From contig CAMVAP010000021.1 of assembly GCA_947165485.1 (NCBI GenBank), forward strand, positions 1 to 49,776: a stretch of DNA of 49,776 bases, read 5' to 3'. Made by a program: the position numbers and the translations under genes. This stretch comes from an uncultured Prevotellaceae bacterium (GTDB lineage Bacteria; Bacteroidota; Bacteroidia; Bacteroidales; Muribaculaceae). The notes under the pieces were generated by a model, which was given only the letters and a program-made list of their open reading frames with translations, did no database searches and was not told where the DNA came from. Positions 1 to 7,323 of the stretch are shown here, in pieces; the first letter of the stretch is position 1; each line of letters starts with the position of its first letter.

Positions 1-94
1 CTTTGATCCCGAAGTGCTTATGCAACCTTGCTGATTTTTTACCGGACAGTAATAATTATAAATAAAATTGAAATAAAAATTTATTTTGTTTAAT

Positions 95-169
95 TTGGCT
101 TCGCCGAGCTAAAGGTTCTCCGTGCAAAGCACGGATCATATTGCAAGCATAGCATTATGACACAGCGCC
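95..169 (-). repeat. Truncated copy of interspersed palindromic repeat, family A
   Basis: Read on the minus strand it starts GGCGCTGTGTCATAATGC and continues through a CCGTGC-ttt-GCACGG hairpin and AGAACCTTTAGCTCGGCGAAGCC. The same order of blocks is seen at 45911-46016 and 48379-48492. This copy lacks the distal third that carries the second terminal inverted repeat. It starts 5 nt after the stop codon of the lipoprotein gene that ends at 175, so it may also act as that gene's terminator. Confidence 0.75.
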
Positions 170-174
170 GTTTT

Positions 175-936
175 TTACTTGTAGAAGGTGATCCAGTTGG
201 TGCAGTAGCGGGACTTGTCGGCGATGGGGTGGATCTCGTGCACCTTGCCAGTGGCATCGCGCCACCAGGAGTGGTTCCAGCCTGCTCCCATGTCCATGTA
301 GAGGGCATGGGTGGGGGCAAAGGTCTCGAGCAGTGTGACAAAGTCCTCATAACTCACCTCGTCGCGGCTGTCGGCGATGCACAGGTGGCCGTCCTTCTCG
401 CACAGGGCGCGGTAGTGGGTCACCTTGTTGTCGCGCCACAGGGGGCGGATGCTCTCGCCGTTGTAGATGATGATGGCCTGTCCGAAGCCCATGCCGCCAG
501 CCTGGGCGACGCTGTCGAGCAGTTCGCCATACTCACCGTGTACAAATTCCCACGTCGTGTCGTCAAACCAGGCAAAAGCGCCGCTGTTGTCCTTGCACTT
601 GGCACCCTGATAGCGCTGCCCGCCGCTCACGTGGTCGCCGTCGATGTTGCTGTGGGCAAACTCGTCAAGCAACTCGTGGGTGAAGGCTGCCTCGGCAGTG
701 AAGATGACGCTGGTGTCCTGTTGCGACGGCATGGTCTCGCACACGAGGTCGATGCGGCTGAACTGGGGGTAATAGACGATGAGCCCCTGGACGGTGGTGT
801 CGTCGATTATCACGGGTGAGTCCTGGGATATAATGGTGTCGTTGCTATCCATTGCTGGCTGGGTGTTGTTGCCGGTGCAGCAGCACAGTGATAGTACGGC
901 CAGCACCAGGAAAAAATAGTGGAGAATTTTCTTCAT
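175..936 (-). CDS. Secreted lipoprotein, possibly related to phosphodiester-glycosidase (NAGPA/DUF2233-like) proteins
   Basis: The 253-residue product begins MKKILHYFFLVLAVLSLCCC, a signal peptide ending in a Cys cluster that fits a lipobox, so the mature protein is probably lipid-anchored in the envelope. The C-terminal half contains GQAIIIYNGESIRPLW and, later, APTHALYMDMGAGWNHSWW. This order (a reported peptide, then a YMDMGAG segment) is reminiscent of the DUF2233/NAGPA fold, where an LDGGG-like loop lies near the C-terminus. That assignment is a resemblance only; a lipoprotein of unknown function is the safe call. The start codon is preceded by a 7-bp-period TTTTTAG/TTGTAAG array rather than a recognisable promoter. 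The gene lies upstream of lgt on the same strand, separated by two heptad arrays. Confidence 0.6.
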   Translation of the reverse strand: MKKILHYFFLVLAVLSLCCCTGNNTQPAMDSNDTIISQDSPVIIDDTTVQGLIVYYPQFSRIDLVCETMPSQQDTSVIFTAEAAFTHELLDEFAHSNIDGDHVSGGQRYQGAKCKDNSGAFAWFDDTTWEFVHGEYGELLDSVAQAGGMGFGQAIIIYNGESIRPLWRDNKVTHYRALCEKDGHLCIADSRDEVSYEDFVTLLETFAPTHALYMDMGAGWNHSWWRDATGKVHEIHPIADKSRYCTNWITFYK

Positions 937-981
937 TTTTAGTTGTAACTTGTAAGTTGTAAGTTTTTAGTTGTAACTTAG
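936..981. repeat. Degenerate 7-bp tandem array (TTTTTAG/TTGTAAG type)
   Basis: On the plus strand the units run tttttag, ttgtaac, ttgtaag, ttgtaag, tttttag, ttgtaac with a strict 7-nt period. The array abuts the ATG of the minus-strand lipoprotein gene. Arrays with the same period occur at 990-1031, 8183-8248, 9961-9997, 10044-10077, 23089-23131 and 46049-46077. Confidence 0.75.
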
Positions 982-989
982 CATCCGCA

Positions 990-1031
990 GTCCTAAAGCC
1001 TATAACCTATAGCCTAAAGCCTAAAATCTAA
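990..1031. repeat. Degenerate 7-bp tandem array (TTTAGGC type) over the lgt stop codon
   Basis: Read on the minus strand (sense to lgt), the TAG stop is followed by units TTTAGGC, TTTAGGC, TATAGGT, TATAGGC, TTTAGGA, period 7. The first unit overlaps the lgt stop codon. Confidence 0.75.
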
Positions 1032-1894
1032 TCGGCAAAGCGGTCGGGGTACTCCAGCGGCACGCGTGGGCGGCGCATGGCGCGGATGATGAGCCAGATG
1101 CCCAGCACGATGAACGGGATGCTCAACAGCTGGCCCTGGTCGATGCCCCAGTTCTGGCGCATGGCGATTTCCCACGGCTCCTGCACGTTCTTGATATACT
1201 CGATGAAGAAGCGCGGCACAAAGATGCCCAGCATGAAGGTGCCGAAGATCAACCCCTCGCGCTCCTGACAGCGCCATCGCCAGTACATCACCATGCACAG
1301 GGCAAACGTCAGCAGGTAGAAGGTGGCCTCATAGAGCTGGGTGGGGTGGCACGGCGCCGTGAAGACCGGCTCGGCTCCCTGCATCCACTGCCCTATGTTG
1401 TCGATAAAGCGGAATCCCCAGGGCATGGAGGTCTCGCCGCCGTAGATCTCATGGTTCATCAGGTTGCCGATGCGGATGAGCGCGGCGACTAGTCCCACGG
1501 GCACCACCAGGCGATCAAAGGTCCAGAGCATGGGCTTGCGGGTGACATAGCGGCTGTAGAGCCAGATGGCGATCATGATGCCCAGCGTGCCGCCGTGGCT
1601 GGCCAGTCCGCCTTCCCATATCTTGGGGATTTCCCCCAGGTGCTGGCTGTAGTAACTCCAGTCGTAGAACAAGACGTGCCCCAGCCTGGCGCCCACAATG
1701 GTGGCCACGACAACATAGATGAACAGGCTGCCCACCCAGCTCTCGCGTGCCCCCTCGTGACGGAAGATGCGGTAAACAATTTCATAACCAACCAGGAAGC
1801 CGATGGCAAACATCAGGCCGTACCACCTGACAGTGATAGAGCCAAAGGAGAACAGGTTGGGACTAGCGGTCCAAGTAATAGAATCAAGTATCAT
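1028..1894 (-). CDS. lgt: Prolipoprotein diacylglyceryl transferase
   Basis: Lgt transfers a diacylglyceryl group from phosphatidylglycerol to the lipobox cysteine of preprolipoproteins in the inner membrane, the first step in maturing the many lipoproteins in this window. The family signature is visible: ITVRWYGLMFAIGFLVG near the N-terminus, the SHGGTLGIM loop, the RIGNLMNHEIYG segment, and alternating hydrophobic helices to the C-terminus. An upstream in-frame ATG at 1954 would add 20 residues, but it lies upstream of a minus-strand -7 box TATCTTTG (1935-1928). I therefore start at 1894, which gives 288 residues beginning MILDSITWTASP, the usual length. Divergent from obg. The 3' end runs into a 7-bp repeat array. 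Confidence 0.96.
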   Translation of the reverse strand: MILDSITWTASPNLFSFGSITVRWYGLMFAIGFLVGYEIVYRIFRHEGARESWVGSLFIYVVVATIVGARLGHVLFYDWSYYSQHLGEIPKIWEGGLASHGGTLGIMIAIWLYSRYVTRKPMLWTFDRLVVPVGLVAALIRIGNLMNHEIYGGETSMPWGFRFIDNIGQWMQGAEPVFTAPCHPTQLYEATFYLLTFALCMVMYWRWRCQEREGLIFGTFMLGIFVPRFFIEYIKNVQEPWEIAMRQNWGIDQGQLLSIPFIVLGIWLIIRAMRRPRVPLEYPDRFAD

Positions 1895-1927
1895 GATGAA
1901 TTGAATCGTTGAGTTGTTAGATGAGGG

Positions 1928-1935
1928 CAAAGATA
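1928..1935 (-). promoter_or_regulatory. -7 promoter element for lgt
   Basis: Minus-strand TATCTTTG matches the Bacteroidetes -7 consensus TAnnTTTG. It is about 33 nt upstream of the ATG at 1894 and excludes the longer 1954 start. No clear TTTG -33 box is seen. Confidence 0.6.
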
Positions 1936-1966
1936 GCAAGAATTTTCCAATCACATGAAAAAATAC

Positions 1967-1974
1967 TATCTTTG
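1967..1974 (+). promoter_or_regulatory. -7 promoter element for obg
   Basis: TATCTTTG lies 22 nt upstream of the obg ATG, back-to-back with the identical lgt -7 box at 1928-1935. The region upstream is T-rich (TTTT) rather than TTTG. Confidence 0.6.
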
Positions 1975-1995
1975 CAAAAATAAATACAGACTGTT

Positions 1996-3210
1996 ATGGC
2001 AGAAAGCAATTTTATCGACTATGTGAAAATCCTGTGCCGCAGTGGTAAGGGCGGCGCCGGTTCGGCCCATCTGCATCGTGCCAAGTATGTCCCCAAGGGA
2101 GGTCCTGACGGTGGTGATGGTGGCCGTGGCGGCCACATTTTCCTGAAGGGGAACCGCAACCTGTGGACGCTGATCCACTTGAAGTACCAGCGCCACGTGT
2201 TTGCCACCGATGGCCAGGCCGGCAGTGAGAACCAGTGCAGTGGCAAGGATGGTGAGGACCGCACGATCGAGGTACCGTGCGGCACGGCGGTCTATGATGC
2301 CGAGACGGGCCAGTTCCTGTGTGACGTGACCGAGGATGGCCAGGTGGTGCGCTTGCTGCGTGGCGGTCGTGGCGGCTTGGGCAACCAGCACTTCAAGACA
2401 GCGACACGGCAGACTCCGCGCTTTGCACAGCCAGGAGAACGGGGCGTGGAAAAAGCTGTGATTCTGGAGCTCAAATTGCTGGCCGACGTGGGACTCGTGG
2501 GATTCCCCAATGCGGGCAAATCCACCCTGTTGAGTGTCATCAGCGCGGCCAAGCCCAAGATTGCCAACTACCCCTTCACGACGCTGGAGCCCAACCTGGG
2601 CATTGTGTCCTACCGCGGGCAGCAGTCGTTTGTCATGGCCGACATCCCCGGCATCATCGAGGGTGCCAGTGAGGGCCGTGGCCTGGGGCTGCGCTTCCTG
2701 CGCCACATCGAGCGCAACGCTGTGCTGCTGTTTATGGTGCCTGCCGACAGTGATGACATCCGCAAGGAGTACAGCATCCTGTGCAACGAGCTGGAGACCT
2801 TTAACCCCGACCTGGTCGAGAAACCGCGCGTGCTGGCCATCACCAAGTGTGACATGCTCGACGAGGAACTCATCGAGCAGATGCGGCCCGAACTGCCCGA
2901 GGATGTGCCCAGCGTGTTTATTTCGAGCGTGGCTCAGATGGGCTTGACCGAGTTGAAGGACCTGTTGTGGCGCACCATCAACGATGAGCGCAACCGCATC
3001 CCCGAGAGCTTGACCCATCGTGACCTGGACGAGCGCCACCGCGAGCAGGCCGAGGACAACTTCATCTTTGAGGCCCAGGAGCTGGAAGACGAGGCTCCCG
3101 ATGCTGGCGGCAAGATGGTGGACTCGGGCGGCAAGCAGTGGAGCGAGGAGTACTGGGAAAGCGACTATGAGGACGAGAACAAGGATTTCCAGGTCGTCAG
3201 CGACGATTGA
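1996..3210 (+). CDS. obg: GTPase Obg (ribosome assembly GTPase)
   Basis: Obg is an essential GTPase that associates with the 50S subunit during assembly and in stress responses. The N-terminal glycine-rich Obg fold (about residues 5-160) contains [12 protein letters not shown] and [14 protein letters not shown]. The G domain follows: G1 GFPNAGKST (169-177), G3 [16 protein letters not shown], and G4 TKCD. A C-terminal extension of about 60 residues is strongly acidic ([24 protein letters not shown]), as in many Bacteroidetes Obg proteins. Length 404 aa. The start [12 protein letters not shown] is the canonical N-terminus and lies just after a good -7 box. Transcription probably ends at the hairpin in the 24-bp repeat at 3217-3240. 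Confidence 0.97.
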   Translation: MAESNFIDYVKILCRSGKGGAGSAHLHRAKYVPKGGPDGGDGGRGGHIFLKGNRNLWTLIHLKYQRHVFATDGQAGSENQCSGKDGEDRTIEVPCGTAVYDAETGQFLCDVTEDGQVVRLLRGGRGGLGNQHFKTATRQTPRFAQPGERGVEKAVILELKLLADVGLVGFPNAGKSTLLSVISAAKPKIANYPFTTLEPNLGIVSYRGQQSFVMADIPGIIEGASEGRGLGLRFLRHIERNAVLLFMVPADSDDIRKEYSILCNELETFNPDLVEKPRVLAITKCDMLDEELIEQMRPELPEDVPSVFISSVAQMGLTELKDLLWRTINDERNRIPESLTHRDLDERHREQAEDNFIFEAQELEDEAPDAGGKMVDSGGKQWSEEYWESDYEDENKDFQVVSDD

Positions 3211-3216
3211 AATTCA

Positions 3217-3240
3217 GTTTCTCAAGTGGCCAAGCCACTT
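3217..3240. repeat. Left copy of 24-bp direct repeat, also the obg terminator hairpin
   Basis: The 24 bp starting GTTTCTCAAGTGG and ending GCCACTT are repeated exactly at 4341-4364. Inside is AAGTGGC-caa-GCCACTT followed here by a T run, an intrinsic terminator for obg. The two copies bracket an AT-rich toxin/antitoxin pair, as attachment-site or insertion duplications would. Confidence 0.8.
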
Positions 3241-3289
3241 TTTAAAGTGGATTCAATACTTGAAAAATGATATTGTTTTTAAAGCGGAT

Positions 3290-3904
3290 TTAGACAATGA
3301 TATTCACATTGTGGAGAATATGGGATTTCATGCTTTCCCATGTGACCGATTTATCCATCATCATAGGCATTGGAGCTTGCTCTGCATCTTCAAAGTAAGT
3401 TAGACTGCGAATAGCAATAAAATCATTCACATCAGGATACTTCTTCCTGAATAATGCCATGATATCCTCAATTGAGAACAATTGTAGAAGATAATAAAGA
3501 TCTACAAAGTCTTTACGGGTACCTCGACCAATAATGGCACGAATCTTCATAGCGGCAATCTCGGATACCGATGCTAACCGCAGATTGTCGTGCTTCACCA
3601 TCCCATCAATCCATGGGCTATCATAATTGACTATATCGACCTTAACCCCGTCTATGGTAAATAGTTTCACATTTTGTGACATGCTGATTTCCTGCAACTG
3701 ACCATGGGATGCAAGCGTTTTCCGGAGCTGAATATCGTCACAGGAGATATGACCAAATAGGTCCAGATCAATAGAAGTGCGGTGTCCAAGTTGCAATGCT
3801 AAAGCCGTTCCCCCGACCAAGCGCGTGGCGGCCAATAACGGCTCATCCATCAGCCCCTCAAGCAGGGTCAGTGTCCTGGTTGCTATTGTATTGAAGTGTA
3901 GCAT
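3290..3904 (-). CDS. AbiEii/AbiGii-type nucleotidyltransferase toxin
   Basis: The 204-residue protein carries the polymerase-beta-like nucleotidyltransferase signature of the AbiEii family: GGTALALQLG (31-40) followed by HRTSIDLDLF (41-50), where the two acidic residues would bind metal. Downstream are KVDIVNYDSPWIDG and a lysine-rich segment IIGRGTRKDFVDLYYLL typical of the family. AbiEii proteins are toxin components of type IV toxin-antitoxin or abortive-infection systems; some transfer nucleotides to tRNA. The gene overlaps its upstream partner by 22 nt (3883-3904), so the two are translationally coupled. Base composition is more AT-rich than the flanking obg and kinase genes, and the pair sits between 24-bp direct repeats, consistent with lateral acquisition. 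Actual toxicity is inferred. Confidence 0.85.
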   Translation of the reverse strand: MLHFNTIATRTLTLLEGLMDEPLLAATRLVGGTALALQLGHRTSIDLDLFGHISCDDIQLRKTLASHGQLQEISMSQNVKLFTIDGVKVDIVNYDSPWIDGMVKHDNLRLASVSEIAAMKIRAIIGRGTRKDFVDLYYLLQLFSIEDIMALFRKKYPDVNDFIAIRSLTYFEDAEQAPMPMMMDKSVTWESMKSHILHNVNIIV

Positions 3905-4164
3905 CGGTAATCGGTCGGTGAAGTATTAGAAATAGCTGTAATAAATGACAAACTAACCCTGTCGAGATGACGCAGACTCTTGCACACCTCAACAATGCGG
4001 TCAAGACCATAATAAGCAACAAGCAGTCGCCAATCGTTCAGTGTCCCCATTTCAAATACCCGCGACACAATAAATGCCGGATAACGCTCTAAATCAAATG
4101 ATTGTTGATCGGTATCCCAGAAACATGGCGATGAAAACTGCTTTACATAGTCCTGTTTTGTCAT
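3883..4164 (-). CDS. Putative antitoxin partner (DUF6922-like)
   Basis: A 93-residue protein starting MTKQDYVKQFSSPCFWDTD, with the segments ERYPAFIVSRVFEMGTLNDW and HLDRVSLSFITAI. Short proteins of this type ('FWD ... YPAFIVSRVFEYGTLED') commonly lie directly upstream of AbiEii-like nucleotidyltransferases in Bacteroidetes, so it is read as the cognate antitoxin. It is the first gene of the two-gene minus-strand operon and overlaps the toxin gene by 22 nt. The promoter directly upstream is a near-perfect TTTG-N19-TAATTTTG whose -7 box ends 4 nt before the ATG, implying a leaderless or nearly leaderless message. The family name is recalled, not searched; the antitoxin role is inferred from pairing. 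Confidence 0.65.
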   Translation of the reverse strand: MTKQDYVKQFSSPCFWDTDQQSFDLERYPAFIVSRVFEMGTLNDWRLLVAYYGLDRIVEVCKSLRHLDRVSLSFITAISNTSPTDYRCYTSIQ

Positions 4165-4168
4165 GCTA

Positions 4169-4199
4169 CAAAATTAGTCATTCTTTGTTAGTTCACAAA
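4169..4199 (-). promoter_or_regulatory. Consensus promoter of the toxin/antitoxin operon
   Basis: Minus-strand TTTG (4199-4196), a 19-nt spacer, and TAATTTTG (4176-4169) match the Bacteroidetes -33/-7 consensus. The ATG is at 4164, so the transcription start would fall at or within a few nt of the start codon. Confidence 0.75.
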
Positions 4200-4340
4200 G
4201 AAATAGCCACGATTTTGTTGGACAAGCCAAGGAATTTCATTCTCTCTGCAAGCAATTGAGGGAAATCAAAGTATATCTCACAGTCAAGACATTCGAGTTA
4301 TAGGTGTGGCAAATTCAGTCCACGCTTTTCATTTATTCAA

Positions 4341-4364
4341 GTTTCTCAAGTGGCCAAGCCACTT
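4341..4364. repeat. Right copy of 24-bp direct repeat
   Basis: Exact second copy of the repeat at 3217-3240, 1124 bp away and in the same orientation. It lies 15 nt from the stop of the minus-strand kinase gene, and its hairpin can also serve as that gene's terminator. The simplest reading is a bidirectional terminator between obg and the kinase that was duplicated when the cassette entered. Confidence 0.8.
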
Positions 4365-4378
4365 ACAAAAAACTTGGA

Positions 4379-5413
4379 TTATTTACCCTCGTTGCTGAGG
4401 AGGAATCGGCGCTTGGGCGCGATGGCGACAAAGTCCTCGTGGGTCAACGGGGCGATGCGGGCCAGCATGGCGTGCAGGCGCTGTGCTATCTTGTATTCCA
4501 CGGGTTCGGTCTCAGGAACTTCTTGCAGCAATTGGCTCACACGAGACTTGATGGCCGAGAATTCAAACACCATCGAGGTATTGAACCATGCGTCGGCATG
4601 GCTGGCAAACGGCAGGATCCACAGGTGCTCTCCACGCAACACGCCGGGCCACCACTGGAGGGTCTGCAAGGCCGTGGCACCGCGGCTGTTGAAGTCGCGG
4701 TAGATGCGCCTGAGCAAGCGGTTGTCGTGTTCTTCCAGCCCGGCTTTCTCGCCATAATAGATGGTTGCCTGGGCGGTGATAAAGAGGTTGAACTTGAGTT
4801 CATCGGGAATGGAGGGGATGAGCTGGGGGTTGAGGGCATGTAGTCCCTCCAGGAAGAGCAGGCTGTTGCTTTCCAGCTTGAGGGTGTTGCCGCGATAGGT
4901 GCGTTCCCCTTTCACGTAGTCATAGGTGGGCATCGACACCTGGTCGCCTGCAAGCAGGCTGGCGACATCGCGTCCCAGTTGCTTGAGGTCGAGGCCATAG
5001 AAGGACTCATAGTCGATGTTGCCGTGTGCATCTAGTGGCCTCTGGTCGAGATTGAGGAAATAGTTGTCAAGTGAAACCACACAAGGCTGGATGCCATTGT
5101 CGCGCAGCATGTGGTTCAGGAAGCGTGACGTGGTGGTCTTGCCCGAGCAGGACGGGCCAGCCACGAGCACAATGCGCAACCCTTCCTGGCGGAAACGGCG
5201 CGTGATCTCGGTGGTGATGCGCTCCAGGCGGCGGCTGTGCTGGTACTCATCCTCGGCAATGAGGTCAGGAGCATAGCCCTCTGAGATCACCTGGTTGAAC
5301 AGTGAGATACCGTCCTTGCCCTGAGCTTCCAGGTGACGGATGGTTCCACAGAATTCTTCCAGCGACATGTGCCCGCTGTTGTCATGTTGTGCAGTTGCTG
5401 TAATGTCAGTCAT
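4379..5413 (-). CDS. Uridine kinase/phosphoribulokinase-family nucleoside kinase (single-domain paralogue)
   Basis: A 344-residue P-loop kinase with Walker A GPSCSGKTTTS (about 86-96). Further on are the uridine-kinase-family motifs VSLDNYFLNLDQRP and NIDYESFYGLDL, and a lid region (NRLLRRIYRDFNSRGA). It aligns with the C-terminal half of the 561-residue protein encoded upstream: both have ETGERxYxGN-like, LLFLEGLHALNPQL and ALQTLQWWPGVLRGE-like stretches. It therefore looks like a tandem duplicate that lacks the N-terminal synthetase-like part. Its N-terminal ~50 residues correspond to the linker region of the longer protein (LFNQVISEGYAPDL versus LNHAIKAGYAPLL). A terminator at 5470-5500 separates the two genes, so this copy probably has its own promoter, which I could not identify. 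Confidence 0.85.
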   Translation of the reverse strand: MTDITATAQHDNSGHMSLEEFCGTIRHLEAQGKDGISLFNQVISEGYAPDLIAEDEYQHSRRLERITTEITRRFRQEGLRIVLVAGPSCSGKTTTSRFLNHMLRDNGIQPCVVSLDNYFLNLDQRPLDAHGNIDYESFYGLDLKQLGRDVASLLAGDQVSMPTYDYVKGERTYRGNTLKLESNSLLFLEGLHALNPQLIPSIPDELKFNLFITAQATIYYGEKAGLEEHDNRLLRRIYRDFNSRGATALQTLQWWPGVLRGEHLWILPFASHADAWFNTSMVFEFSAIKSRVSQLLQEVPETEPVEYKIAQRLHAMLARIAPLTHEDFVAIAPKRRFLLSNEGK

Positions 5414-5469
5414 CAGTTATATTTGTTTAGTTGTTATCTCGTTGTGGAGTACCACTTTATAAAAGCAAT

Positions 5470-5500
5470 CGGGCCTTACCGCACATCGCAGTAAGGCCCG
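5470..5500 (-). terminator. Hairpin terminator of the 561-aa kinase gene
   Basis: CGGGCCTTAC and GTAAGGCCCG form a perfect 10-bp stem around an 11-nt loop, directly after the stop codon at 5510 on the minus strand. Confidence 0.7.
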
Positions 5501-5509
5501 TAGTTATCG

Positions 5510-7195
5510 CTAATAGTTGAAACTGCTGCCGCCCAGGAATTCACGCAACAAGCTCGTGCTGGGAATGTCTTTCTCGTCCAGCGGCTCAAAGTAGTTCAAG
5601 AACTTGATCAGGCGTGAGGCCTCGGCATACTCGGGCACGCTGCTGGGCACCTGTTGCAGGATGGGCAGTGCGGTGTTCTTGATGGCCGACAGCTCAAACA
5701 GCAGCGAGGAGTTGAACATGGCGTCGGCATTCTCGTGGAACGGCATGATCCACTTGTTCTCGCCGCGGCGCACGCTGGGCCAGCGCTGGATGGTCTGCAG
5801 GGCGCTGCTGCCGCGGTACTTGTAGTCGCGGATGATGCGGCGCAGCAGTCGGTTATCGTAGGTGCCAATCCAGTTGTGGTCATCGATATTGAGCGTTGTC
5901 AGTGCCGAGACAAACACGCGGAACTTCTGCTCATCGGGAATGAGCTTGGTGAGTTCGGGATTCAGGCCGTGAATGCCTTCCATGAGCAGGATGTCGCCCT
6001 CGTTGAGCTGCATCGTGTTGCCCAGGTATTCACGCTCACCGGTCTTGAAGTTGTAGGTGGGCATGGCCACTTCCTTGCCGGCCAGCAGGTCGGTCACGTC
6101 CTTGTTGAACTGTTCCAGGTCAAGGGCATAGAGCGACTCGTAGTCATAGTCGCCATTCTCGTCGCGCGGCGTGTGCTCGCGGTTGATGAAGTAGTTGTCG
6201 AGCTCGATGATCTTGGGCACGATGTAGTTGGTCATCAGTTGGATGGCCAGTCGCTTGGATGAGGTGGTCTTGCCGCTTGACGACGGCCCGGCGATGAGCA
6301 CGACGCGTGCCCCGCCCTCGTGGTAGCGGCGAGTGATCTCGTCAGCAATCTGGATAAAGTGCTTGTTGTGGAGCGCTTCCACCACATTGATGAGCAAGGG
6401 GGCATAGCCAGCCTTGATGGCATGGTTCAATTCACCCACATCGCCCAGGCGGATAATCTTGTTGAAGTTGATATAGTCGGTAAATGCCTGGAACAGCTTG
6501 GGTTGTGGCTCCCATTGCGCGACACGGGTGATGTCCTGGCGGTCAGGCCCCAGCAGGAGCATACCTTCCTCATAGGGTACCAGATCAAAGACCTTCAACA
6601 TCCCTGTCGAGGGGACGAGAGGCCCGTAGAAGCTGTCGATGATGTCATCTAGCTTGTAATAGATGGTATAGAGCTGGTTGGCGCTTTCCAGGATGCGCAC
6701 CTTGTCCTTGAGACCCTGCTTGCGGAACATCTCGATGACATCGGAGGTGAGGCGCTCGTGACGGATGAAGGGCAGGTCGGCATCAATGATCTCGGCCATG
6801 CGCTGCTTGAGCTGGTCGATGATCTCGGGGGTGAGGAACTTCTCCTCGTGCTTGATCTGGCAATAATGGCCGTTGCTGATGCTGTGCTGGATGCACAGTC
6901 GCTTGCCGGGGTACAGGTCGTTGAGGGCCTTGTAGAGCACCATGCACAACGACCGTGTCATCACCCTGTAACCGCTGTTGCGGGTAATGTCGATAAACTC
7001 AACATGCTTGGGCGCAAAGACGGGGTAGTGCAAATCCTCGACCTTGTTGTTGACCAGCACACACACGGCATCACCCTTGAGACCAAGGCGGCCTTTAATG
7101 GTGTCATACAGGTCGATAAGCGCTTCGCCTCCATCGATACCGATATACTCGTTGGTATTCTTGCAGAACACCTTGAGTTCATCATATTTTTTCAT
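5510..7195 (-). CDS. Nucleoside (uridine-type) kinase with N-terminal threonyl-tRNA-synthetase-like domains
   Basis: The 561-residue protein has two parts. Residues 1 to about 230 resemble the TGS and second-additional (SAD) regions of threonyl-tRNA synthetase: SGYRVMTRSLCMVLYKALNDLYPGK, then SISNGHYCQI and LTPEIIDQLKQRMAEII. Residues from about 260 form a P-loop kinase: Walker A GPSSSGKTT (303-311), ELDNYFINREHTPRDENGDY, MPTYNFKTGERE, LLMEGIHGLNPEL and DNRLLRRIIRDYKYRG. Such fused proteins are common in Bacteroidetes and are annotated as nucleoside or uridine kinases. They probably phosphorylate a pyrimidine nucleoside, though the role of the synthetase-like half is unknown. The minus-strand -7 box TAACTTTG at 7234-7227 fits the start at 7195. 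Confidence 0.9.
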   Translation of the reverse strand: MKKYDELKVFCKNTNEYIGIDGGEALIDLYDTIKGRLGLKGDAVCVLVNNKVEDLHYPVFAPKHVEFIDITRNSGYRVMTRSLCMVLYKALNDLYPGKRLCIQHSISNGHYCQIKHEEKFLTPEIIDQLKQRMAEIIDADLPFIRHERLTSDVIEMFRKQGLKDKVRILESANQLYTIYYKLDDIIDSFYGPLVPSTGMLKVFDLVPYEEGMLLLGPDRQDITRVAQWEPQPKLFQAFTDYINFNKIIRLGDVGELNHAIKAGYAPLLINVVEALHNKHFIQIADEITRRYHEGGARVVLIAGPSSSGKTTSSKRLAIQLMTNYIVPKIIELDNYFINREHTPRDENGDYDYESLYALDLEQFNKDVTDLLAGKEVAMPTYNFKTGEREYLGNTMQLNEGDILLMEGIHGLNPELTKLIPDEQKFRVFVSALTTLNIDDHNWIGTYDNRLLRRIIRDYKYRGSSALQTIQRWPSVRRGENKWIMPFHENADAMFNSSLLFELSAIKNTALPILQQVPSSVPEYAEASRLIKFLNYFEPLDEKDIPSTSLLREFLGGSSFNY

Positions 7196-7226
7196 GATTT
7201 CAAGTACTAAGTGAGTTTATGAGGTG

Positions 7227-7234
7227 CAAAGTTA
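7227..7234 (-). promoter_or_regulatory. -7 promoter element for the 561-aa kinase
   Basis: Minus-strand TAACTTTG, 32 nt upstream of the ATG. No TTTG is seen at the expected -33 spacing. Confidence 0.5.
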
Positions 7235-7323
7235 AGAAAAAAATCCTAAAATATTGCCACTGTGGTGCGCTTTTTAAATAAAATGTGTACCTTTAGCGCT
7301 GTTAAACAGATAAATGTAGAAAG

